A DNA stretch of 22,235 nt from an uncultured Chloroflexota bacterium. GTDB lineage: Bacteria; Chloroflexota; Dehalococcoidia; Lucifugimonadales; CAJWER01. This document shows positions 15,154 through 21,694 of the stretch, one piece after another (position 1 is the stretch's first letter; every line of letters starts with the position of its first letter). Both the position numbers and the translations under genes were made by a program. The stretch is from positions 1-22,235 of the forward strand of contig CAJWER010000016.1 in assembly GCA_913030785.1 (NCBI GenBank). Reading direction: 5' to 3'. The notes beneath the pieces were generated by a model, which was not told where the DNA came from, ran no database searches, and worked only from the letters and a program-made list of their open reading frames with translations.

Positions 15154-16692
15154 ATGACGTATTCTTACCGGGCTGAGCCCGGAACCGTATACCTGGTGGG
15201 TGCAGGCCCAGGCGACCCGGGGCTGATCACCGCAAAAGGCCTGGCATGCCTCGAATCGGCTGACGCCGTGGTTTTCGATCGCCTGGCGTCCGACGAGTTG
15301 ATTTCGCAGGCCAGGTCCGATGCCGTCCTCATAAATGTCGGCAAGGTCTCCGGCAGGCATCGCTATCGGCAGGAGGAGATCAACGACCTGCTGGTCGCGA
15401 CCGCTAGGGAGGGCAAGAGTGTTGTTCGGCTGAAAGGGGGCGACCCCTTCGTATTTGGCCGCGGTGGCGAGGAGGCCGCGACATTGGCCGAGGCTGGCAT
15501 CCCGTTTGAGGTGGTGCCTGGCGTCTCGTCCGCCATTGCCGCGCCAGCCTACGCCGGTATTCCGATCACCAATCGCGGGTATGCGACGTCGTTCACCGTG
15601 GTGACCGGCTCGGAATCCCCGGACAAGCCAGATGGGTCGGTGGACTGGGAGCAGATGGCCCGTACTGGTGGCACACTGGCGCTGCTGATGGGCCGGGAGG
15701 GACTCAGCTCCATCGCAGCGGCGCTGGTTCGTGGGGGCCTAACTCCACAGACACCGGTGGCCCTTGTCGAGTGGGGCACACATCCTGTGCAACGCACAAT
15801 CGTTGGCGATCTCTCTGACATCGCGAGCAAAGCCGATGAGGCTGGACTAAGCTCTCCGATGGTGGCCGTCATAGGGGAGGTCGTGCGCCTTCGCGACCAG
15901 TTGCGATGGTTCGACCGGAAGCCACTATTCGGCAAACGAGTGCTAGTTACAAGAACCCGTACTCAGGCCAGTGCCTTCACCGCGCTGCTCGCAAGAGAGG
16001 GCGCGTACCCGATAGAGGTTCCGACCATCGAGGTGCAACCCGTAGAGGATACCGGCAAGCTCGACGAAGCAGTAGCCTCTCTGAGTGAAAATGACTGGGT
16101 GATATTCACGAGCACAAACGCGGTCGACGCCGTTTTTGACCGCCTGGACGTTTTGGGCCGCGACGCCAGATCATTCGGAGTCACCCGCGTCGCAGTCATT
16201 GGACCCGCGACTGACGCCTCGCTGCGTTCTCGCGGCATTGTGGCTGATGCGGTGGCGAGCCAGCCCATCTCGGAATCGCTGCTGGATACCCTGCCGGTAC
16301 GAAGTGGTCATCGCGTGCTGTTGCCAGGGGCTGCGGTTCACCGCGACGCCCTGTTGCTGGGACTGGAAGAGGTTGGCGCGGTGGTCCACCAGGTGACAGC
16401 CTATACCATGGTCGCCCCCAAGGATGTTCGCAATCGAATCGAACAGGCCCTCCGGGACGGCGTAGACATCGTTACGTTCACCAGCTCGTCGACGGTGACG
16501 AATCTGATGGCAATGATCGATGGTGATCCAAACCGCCTCGGAGACTCTCTGATCGCGTGCATCGGGCCGATTACAGCGAATACGGCTGGAGAGGCGGGGC
16601 TAGAGGTTGATATACTTGCCGGTGACAGCACCGTGCCTGGTTTGGTCCAGGCCATACGATCGCACTACGCGGAGGGGACAGCTAACGAATGA
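15154..16692 (+). CDS. cobA-hemD: Uroporphyrinogen-III C-methyltransferase / uroporphyrinogen-III synthase fusion
   Basis: A 512-residue bifunctional protein. The N-terminal domain (about 11-250) is a SUMT: VYLVGAGPGDPGLIT (12-26), RLKGGDPFVFGRGGEE (92-107), VVPGVSSAIAAPAYAGIPITNR and the late LMGREGL and PVALVEWGT segments. It methylates uroporphyrinogen III twice to precorrin-2. The C-terminal domain (about 258-505) is HemD-like: LFGKRVLVTRTRTQA (258-272), WVIFTSTNAVDAVFDRL, HRVLLPGAAVHRDAL, VHQVTAYTMV and VTFTSSSTVTNLM. It cyclises hydroxymethylbilane to uroporphyrinogen III. CobA-HemD fusions are known in Gram-positive bacteria and Chloroflexota. The single polypeptide channels the HemC product toward precorrin-2 and hence siroheme. 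The ATG at 15154 is 44 bases after hemC. Confidence 0.95.
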   Translation: MTYSYRAEPGTVYLVGAGPGDPGLITAKGLACLESADAVVFDRLASDELISQARSDAVLINVGKVSGRHRYRQEEINDLLVATAREGKSVVRLKGGDPFVFGRGGEEAATLAEAGIPFEVVPGVSSAIAAPAYAGIPITNRGYATSFTVVTGSESPDKPDGSVDWEQMARTGGTLALLMGREGLSSIAAALVRGGLTPQTPVALVEWGTHPVQRTIVGDLSDIASKADEAGLSSPMVAVIGEVVRLRDQLRWFDRKPLFGKRVLVTRTRTQASAFTALLAREGAYPIEVPTIEVQPVEDTGKLDEAVASLSENDWVIFTSTNAVDAVFDRLDVLGRDARSFGVTRVAVIGPATDASLRSRGIVADAVASQPISESLLDTLPVRSGHRVLLPGAAVHRDALLLGLEEVGAVVHQVTAYTMVAPKDVRNRIEQALRDGVDIVTFTSSSTVTNLMAMIDGDPNRLGDSLIACIGPITANTAGEAGLEVDILAGDSTVPGLVQAIRSHYAEGTANE

Positions 16693-16716
16693 CTTTCCTC
16701 ACGCGCGGAGAAGCTG

Positions 16717-17691
16717 ATGAGTAGTTTTCCAAGTATGCGCCCGCGCAGGTTGAGGGGCGTGCCGATGCTCCGAGAGATGGTCCAGGAGACCAGGCTTTCG
16801 GCCCGAGACTTCGTGTATCCGCTGTTCGTCACTCACGGGCGGAACGTGCAACAAGAAATTGCGCCGATGCCGGGGATATTCCAGCTCTCCCTGGACCGAT
16901 TGCTACTTGAAATTGCCACCGTGGTCGACCTTGGCATCCCGGCGGTTCTGCTCTTCGGCATCCCCAGGAGCAAGGACGCCGAAGGCAGTGAAGCCTACGA
17001 TGCCAACGGGATCATCCAGGAGGCCGTCAGGGTAATCAAGCAGGCTGCACCCGAGCTACTGGTCATCACCGATATATGTCTTTGCGACTACACCGACCAC
17101 GGTCACTGCGGAGTCATCGATGACGGTGCGGTCGACAACGATCGCTCGCTTGATCTGCTCGCACGAACCGCCTTGTGCCAGGCTGAGGCTGGCTCGGACA
17201 TGGTCGCGCCATCGGCGATGATGGACGGCCAGGTGGCCGCGATCCGGTCAGCGCTGGATGGTGCGAGCTTCACCGACACCCCGATAATGTCCTACTCCGC
17301 CAAGTATGCCTCGGCGTTCTACGGCCCGTTCCGCGCCGCCGCCGGTTCAACCCCCGGGTTTGGGGACCGCAAGGGCTATCAAATCGACCCGCCCAACGGG
17401 AACGAAGCGCTTCGCGAGATAGAGATGGACATCGCCGAGGGGGCGGACATCGTGATGGTGAAGCCGGCGCTGGCCTATCTGGACGTCATTACCAGGGCAA
17501 AGCAAGCGTTCACGACGCCCGTCGCCGCCTACAACGTCAGCGGTGAGTACGCAATGGTCAAGGCCGCTTCGCAAAACGAGTGGCTCGACGGCAAACGATC
17601 TACCATCGAGATCCTCACCGCCATCAAACGGGCTGGAGCAGACCTCATCATCAGCTACCACTCCAAGGATATAGCGGAGTGGTTGTCCTAG
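16717..17691 (+). CDS. hemB: Delta-aminolevulinic acid dehydratase (porphobilinogen synthase)
   Basis: Condenses two 5-aminolevulinates to porphobilinogen, the first common tetrapyrrole step after ALA. The 324-residue protein has the zinc-site motif DICLCDYTDHGHCG (119-132; Cys121, Cys123, Cys131), so it is a zinc-type rather than magnesium-only enzyme. The two Schiff-base lysines are Lys196 (MSYSAKYAS) and Lys249 (VMVKPALAYLD); AAYNVSGEYAM and the ISYHSKDIAEWL tail are also present. The ATG at 16717 has GGAGA 5 bases upstream. Last gene of the operon, 24 bases after cobA-hemD. ALA-forming genes (hemA, hemL) are not in the window. Confidence 0.96.
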   Translation: MSSFPSMRPRRLRGVPMLREMVQETRLSARDFVYPLFVTHGRNVQQEIAPMPGIFQLSLDRLLLEIATVVDLGIPAVLLFGIPRSKDAEGSEAYDANGIIQEAVRVIKQAAPELLVITDICLCDYTDHGHCGVIDDGAVDNDRSLDLLARTALCQAEAGSDMVAPSAMMDGQVAAIRSALDGASFTDTPIMSYSAKYASAFYGPFRAAAGSTPGFGDRKGYQIDPPNGNEALREIEMDIAEGADIVMVKPALAYLDVITRAKQAFTTPVAAYNVSGEYAMVKAASQNEWLDGKRSTIEILTAIKRAGADLIISYHSKDIAEWLS

Positions 17692-17764
17692 TTGCCCCGT
17701 CCTGCGACTCGAGAGCGGCACAGAGATTGAGGTATGGGGTGCGAAGCCTTGCACTACGCCACGG

Positions 17765-17784
17765 GATCGAGATTCTCGATCTTT
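17765..17784 (+). terminator. Candidate intrinsic terminator after hemB
   Basis: GATCGAG (17765-17771) and CTCGATC (17775-17781) form a perfect seven-pair stem with an ATT loop, extendable by two G-U pairs, followed by a short TTT. It lies 74 bases after the hemB stop in the gap between convergent genes. The stem is short and the T-run weak, so efficiency is doubtful. Confidence 0.4.
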
Positions 17785-17845
17785 GTGTCCTAGGAGCATG
17801 AACCGTGCTGTCGGTGCTCAAGATACTCTGGCCAAACCATAGCCC

Positions 17846-18361
17846 CTACACCCCAAATCCCTTGTCCAGCGGCCACACGCGTAGCCACGCCTTGCCTACG
17901 ATCTGATCGGCTCTAATCGGACCGAAGTTCCGGCTATCGGTACTGTGAGAGCGACTGTCGCCGAGGACCACGTACTCACCCTCCCCGAGCAGCCAATTGG
18001 TCGTGCTCAGCCCCAGCGAAGATGGTAGGCCCCCTAGATAAGGCTCACTCGTCTGCTGGTCATCGATGTAGAGGAGGCCATCCGAGAGAGCCACCCGCTC
18101 TCCCGGTAGTCCGATGATTCGCTTTAGGTAGAGCATGCCCGACCCCCCGGGGTCGCGGACCGCTACCACGTCACGTCGTGCCGGACCGGCATCCTTGAAG
18201 GCGCCTCGGCCCACCAGGACCACATCGCCCTTCGCGAAGTTCGGCAGCATACTGTCGCCGCGCACGACCAGTGCCTTGCTCGACACTATCGACCCGAGGG
18301 AAATCACGCTTGCAGTTCCTGTAGATCTCCAAGAATCAACCGGTCCATGCGGCTGGAACAC
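17846..18361 (-). CDS. S26 family signal-peptidase-like protein without a clear membrane anchor
   Basis: Peptidase S26 fold: catalytic serine in VVRGDSMLPNF (Ser37), general-base lysine in YLKRIIGLPGE (Lys80), and the box VVLGDSRSHSTDSRNFGPI followed by VGKAWLRVWP. These match type I signal peptidases, which cleave exported preproteins at the membrane. The usual N-terminal transmembrane anchor is not visible: the residues before the serine box (1-30) are only mildly hydrophobic. The listed start is GTG at 18361, 8 bases after the DUF402 gene. A GTG at 18307 with AGGA 9 bases upstream would give a 153-residue protein beginning MISLGSIVSSKAL. Possibly truncated at the N-terminus, or a soluble S26 relative. 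A nickel-SOD maturation protease is less likely given the IGLPGE motif. Confidence 0.7.
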   Translation of the reverse strand: MFQPHGPVDSWRSTGTASVISLGSIVSSKALVVRGDSMLPNFAKGDVVLVGRGAFKDAGPARRDVVAVRDPGGSGMLYLKRIIGLPGERVALSDGLLYIDDQQTSEPYLGGLPSSLGLSTTNWLLGEGEYVVLGDSRSHSTDSRNFGPIRADQIVGKAWLRVWPLDKGFGV

Positions 18362-18369
18362 GATTGCAT

Positions 18370-19041
18370 CTAGAAGGACCTTTCCAAGTCACGCCAATCT
18401 TCTGGTATTTTGGAAACTTGCCAATCGGCGTCAGGTCTCCAATCATTCCACTCGCCAGAGAATGGAGGCCCTTGATCCTCGACAACTCGTACCATTCGGT
18501 CTGCCTCAGCCTTTATTGAAGAGATCTGCCAATCCGAGAAAAACCCTCGGGCGATCAATTCTTCGAATTCATCCTCGTCTTTCCATGACCAGGATAGGTC
18601 TGGCTTCACGGCGATGTCGAGTGCGTAGTCTTGGAGCAGAATTCCTCGTGTAGTGCGCTCGATGGGGGCCTGAAAATTGATATACCAGGTCCTAGTTTGC
18701 CACTCCAAGTTCCAGAAAAGCTAGACCGAGCGCCATGAATTCTCGGGAGTCAAAGTGAGGATGTGAGTTTCGGCCGATACACGCTCTTCCAGCGGGCCAA
18801 CCCCGGCGACTGCCATCTCCATCCATCTATCTATGCGCTCGGACAAGCGCATGGCGCTACGATTCCTCATCACGCCAGAACGTAGCGGTGCAGATGGATG
18901 CGAATACAATGCGAGAGAGTTGGCGGTATCTGACACGACCGTCACAGGACGCGAAGCTAGGAGATATCCGCCCCACAGATCCTGTTGGAGAATCTGCTGG
19001 CCGGGCTTCCAACGATGGGAGATGCGCGAGCCTGCTGCCAT
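18370..19041 (-). pseudogene. DUF402 protein interrupted by an in-frame TAG
   Basis: From ATG at 19041 the frame gives the DUF402 N-terminal half (HRWKPGQQILQQDLWGGYLL, ASRPVTVVSDT, HILTLTPENSWRSV). A TAG at 18721-18723 (codon 107) follows, and the same frame continues without shift as LFWNLEWQTRTWYINFQAP, LDIAVKPDLSWSWKDEDEFEE and DWRPDADWQVSKIPEDW, ending at 18370. The two halves together form one complete DUF402 domain of normal length (223 positions). Homologs commonly have Trp between SV and the LFW-like segment, so TGG to TAG is the likely change. DUF402 proteins are FomD-related phosphatase-like enzymes, often of unknown substrate. It shares strand and an 8-base gap with the S26 gene. 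Pseudogene, sequence error or readthrough cannot be separated here. Confidence 0.7.
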
Positions 19042-19163
19042 TTTGGGGTCTCTGACCGTAGGGTATCTGTACACTAGAATTTCCGAAGCCAAATGACGGC
19101 TGCGGTATTGGCGAGAAATTGGGCTGGAAGGCCACCGAGAGCGTCTAGGCCACAAAGAAGAGC

Positions 19164-20066
19164 TTAGGCGCCGGTGGGTACCGGATGTTCCACGCGTAAG
19201 AACTCCAGGAAAGCCCTCTGGGCGGCTGGCAGGTGCTCCCCTTCACGGTGGAAAACGCTGAGTGGGCGTCGGCAATCCCACCCCTTTACCGGCAGAATCC
19301 TGACGAAGCCACCGGCGATGTCCGGGGCAGCTCCGAACTTCGAGACCATGCCGAGCCCCAGACCAGCTGCTGCCGCACGCTTCACCGCCTCGTTGCTGCC
19401 CAACTCCATCACCACCTTCACACTCACTCCGTTGGCCGCCAGGCACTGCTCGGCGGTCTTGCGTGTCGCCGAGCCCTCCTCTCTTGCGATGAATCGTTCT
19501 CCCTCCAGATCGCTCAGGGAGAGCCCGGGCCGATCCATAAGAGGGTGGTTCGGAGACCCAATGGTGACGATGTTGTCGTCAACGTAGGTGAAGGACGTCA
19601 GCCCATCGATCGTGACCGGTGCTCCAGCCATGCCCAGGTCGATCTACCGGTATCTGATCCGTTCCAATATGGCTTCTGTATTCGAGATCGATAGAGATAC
19701 CTCGATGTCGGGATACCTCTTTTGAAATTCACCGATGACAAACGGTAAAATATACTCGCCCGGGGTCGTGCTGGATCCGATAGTCAGGCGTCCGGACCTG
19801 AGTCCCTCGATCTCACGAACCGCCTCCTCCATCTCGTCGGCCAGGGCGAAAATCCGCCGCGTGTAGCTGAACATCGTGGCGCCGATGTCTGTCAGTATCG
19901 GGCCACGTCGCGTCCGATGGAGTAGGGGAGACCCGATCGCGTCTTCGAGGCCGCGCACCTGGATAGAGACGGCGGGTTGGCTGATTGACAGTGCCACGGC
20001 GGCCTTCGAAAAACTGCCATGGATCGCGACAGCGTGAGATATCTGGAGTTGGTGAAAGTTGGACAT
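19164..20066 (-). pseudogene. LysR family transcriptional regulator interrupted by an in-frame TAG
   Basis: The frame from ATG at 20066 starts MSNFHQLQISHAVAIHGSFS and has a full LysR helix-turn-helix (AAVALSISQPAVSIQVRGLE, LLHRTRRGPILTDIG), then the linker helix and the start of the effector domain (GSSTTPGEYILPFVIGEFQKR). A TAG at 19644-19646 (codon 141) breaks it. The same frame then continues as IDLGMAGAPVTIDG, LGSNEAVKRAAAAGLGLGMVS and a normal C-terminus at 19164, 299 residues plus the stop, the usual family length. The stop falls where LysR proteins read x-IDLG, with Glu, Gln or Lys common. If translation ends there, only the DNA-binding domain and about 50 residues more are made. A promoter directly abuts the start, and the divergent Yip1-like gene may have been a target. 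Confidence 0.75.
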
Positions 20067-20074
20067 TCGTGACC

Positions 20075-20106
20075 GGTTATACTTTATAAGCCACGTTTAT
20101 ACAACC
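20075..20106 (-). promoter_or_regulatory. LysR promoter with imperfect inverted repeat
   Basis: On the minus strand TTGTAT (20099-20104) and TATAAC (20076-20081) are separated by 17 bases, a good -35/-10 pair. The -10 ends 9 bases before the LysR ATG, so the transcript would be leaderless or nearly so. The same stretch has an imperfect inverted repeat, GGTTnTA at 20075-20081 and TAnAACC near 20100-20106, a plausible operator for LysR autocontrol. TATACT on the plus strand (20078-20083) overlaps the minus -10 and could serve the divergent gene. Confidence 0.45.
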
Positions 20107-20182
20107 GTAAGAAACGGTCTCTACTAGGCCTTTACCAGAAATTGCCGCGGCTGTACCCTGTTTCGCGGGAGGAACGGCATCG

Positions 20183-20734
20183 ATGAAAAACATGATCATA
20201 CTGGCCCTTAGGGCCGCCAGGCTCAGACGGGATGCCTTCCAGCATGTTGCGGACGACCCGGACGAAATCCTGAAATCCTTCGGGACCGTCTTGATGGCTT
20301 CCATGCTGTTTGGTCTGGGTCTGGTGGGGGTCGTGGGAGAGGGCGCCGCAGACTTGGACACCAACACTCTTTTGGACCGGCTGATTTCACTCTGGTTGGT
20401 GGCGATAACCACGCTGCTTGGGTGGGTTCTGTGGTCCGCCTCGACCCACGTCCTTGGCGGCAAATTCCTGCGTGGCGGCGGCGAGTTCCGAGAGCTGTTG
20501 CGAGCCCAGGGAATCGGCTACGGACCACTGGCGCTGGCCATACTCCTGCCGCTCGCCACGGTCGGGACGCCTCTGTTTTTCGTAGGGGTGTTCTGGGTGT
20601 TGGTGACTGGAGCAGTCGGTGCCCATGAGGTGCAGGACAACGACTGGTTTTCCGTCGTGCTCTCGACTCTGCCGGGATGGGCGATCTTCGTGTTCGGCTT
20701 GCTGGTTATAACGCTGAGTTCGGTGGGTGTGTAA
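20183..20734 (+). CDS. Yip1-like multi-pass membrane protein
   Basis: A 183-residue hydrophobic protein. An amphipathic N-terminus with RDAFQHVADDPDE, the usual lead-in of bacterial Yip1-domain proteins, precedes helices at about 33-51, 67-89, 113-129, 131-149 and 157-180. The loop between helices 2 and 3 carries GGKFLRGGGEFRELLRAQGIGYGPL, also typical of the family. Bacterial Yip1 proteins have no defined function. The ATG at 20183 has GGGAGGA 9 bases upstream, preceded by a possible CCGCG/CGCGG hairpin near 20144-20168. It diverges from the LysR gene and converges on the TatD gene. Confidence 0.75.
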   Translation: MKNMIILALRAARLRRDAFQHVADDPDEILKSFGTVLMASMLFGLGLVGVVGEGAADLDTNTLLDRLISLWLVAITTLLGWVLWSASTHVLGGKFLRGGGEFRELLRAQGIGYGPLALAILLPLATVGTPLFFVGVFWVLVTGAVGAHEVQDNDWFSVVLSTLPGWAIFVFGLLVITLSSVGV

Positions 20735-20793
20735 TGGTAGGCTAGTGTAGCGTTACGTGGCCTCAAGTATTGGGGATGGGTAGACCGAAATCC

Positions 20794-21630
20794 TCAGACA
20801 CCCACTAGTGAGGCACCCCCCAGATTGCCTCGTAGTGTTGGGAATATCGTTAGTGCGTTTTGGGTGGTGGACTCTTCGATCTTCTCGATGGGAACGAGTC
20901 GCAGTTCCGACAGCTTCTCGGCGACCGCACGGCAGTGGCGTGGCTCGGTCCAACTCTCGCGCTTTGACTTGAACGGCTGAGGTGCCGCGTCCGTCTCGAT
21001 GACGATGCTCTCCAGGGGCAACTGGGCCGCAACCTTCTGCAATTCGGGCAGCCTCAGTAACGGCCTGGCCAGTGATATGTAGAACCCCAGGTCGATGGCC
21101 TGGCGGGCCGTCTCCAGGTCTCCCTGGAAGTAGTGCATGGCCCCGCTTACCTCATACGCCCGCTCCTCCCGAAGCACCTTCAATGTCTCGGATTGCGCCT
21201 CGCGGCTGTGGAATACGATGGGCAGTTCCAGCTCCCTTGCCAGTCTGATCTGCTCCCTGAATGCTTGGTACTGGACGGCGCGATCCGGCATTCCCTCCAT
21301 GAAGTCCAGCCCGATCTCGCTGATCGTGACGACTTTGTTCGTCGATGTCGCAAGGCTGTGTAGCGTCCGATAAGCGTGCTCGTCGATTGGGCCTGTCAGG
21401 TCCATGGGGTGCACACCGACGCCGGCGTACATGGTGGGGAATGTCATCGCGAGCTGGACGGCACGGGCAGAAGTCTCCGGAGTGGTACCAGCAGTGATCA
21501 CGGCCCCAACACCGGCGTCTTGCGCCCGGATCAGAATCTGCCCGATCTCTTCGTCTGAGAACGAGTCCAGGTGGGAGTGGCAATCAATTAGTTTTGCATT
21601 CGCCTCGCGGCCTGGACTGGCAGCTTGCAT
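20794..21630 (-). CDS. TatD family metal-dependent hydrolase (putative deoxyribonuclease)
   Basis: A 278-residue TIM-barrel hydrolase. Metal-binding residues are all present in order: His18 and His20 (DCHSHLD), Glu105 (ISEIGLDF), His141 (VFHSREA), His166 (MHYFQGD) and Asp214 (IETDAAP). GVGVHP (71-75) is also typical. TatD enzymes act as 3'-5' exonucleases on DNA or RNA or as D-aminoacyl-tRNA deacylases; which applies here is not clear. The family usually reads CF.GD; here the Cys is replaced by Tyr-Phe (YFQGD). The start at 21630 leaves a 12-residue leader before the first strand. An extended -10-like TGGTAACAT lies on the minus strand at 21661-21669. Confidence 0.88.
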   Translation of the reverse strand: MQAASPGREANAKLIDCHSHLDSFSDEEIGQILIRAQDAGVGAVITAGTTPETSARAVQLAMTFPTMYAGVGVHPMDLTGPIDEHAYRTLHSLATSTNKVVTISEIGLDFMEGMPDRAVQYQAFREQIRLARELELPIVFHSREAQSETLKVLREERAYEVSGAMHYFQGDLETARQAIDLGFYISLARPLLRLPELQKVAAQLPLESIVIETDAAPQPFKSKRESWTEPRHCRAVAEKLSELRLVPIEKIEESTTQNALTIFPTLRGNLGGASLVGV

Positions 21631-21660
21631 CCGATCTACTTCTCTCCGGGGTGGTAGGGT

Positions 21661-21669
21661 ATGTTACCA
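21661..21669 (-). promoter_or_regulatory. Candidate extended -10 for the TatD gene
   Basis: On the minus strand the sequence reads TGGTAACAT, with TGG spacing like that seen before gatB and the heme operon. It would give a leader of about 23 bases before the ATG at 21630. The hexamer matches TATAAT at four of six positions, so support is modest. Confidence 0.3.
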
Positions 21670-21694
21670 GGAAGTCGAATGGCGGATCGCAGTT

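Noticed and set aside
17846..18361. Nickel superoxide dismutase maturation protease
   Set aside because: The IGLPGE motif and overall length fit type I signal peptidase better, and no Ni-SOD gene is adjacent.
20735..20793. Terminator between the convergent Yip1-like and TatD genes
   Set aside because: Only a three-base stem and no T-run could be found in this 59-base gap.
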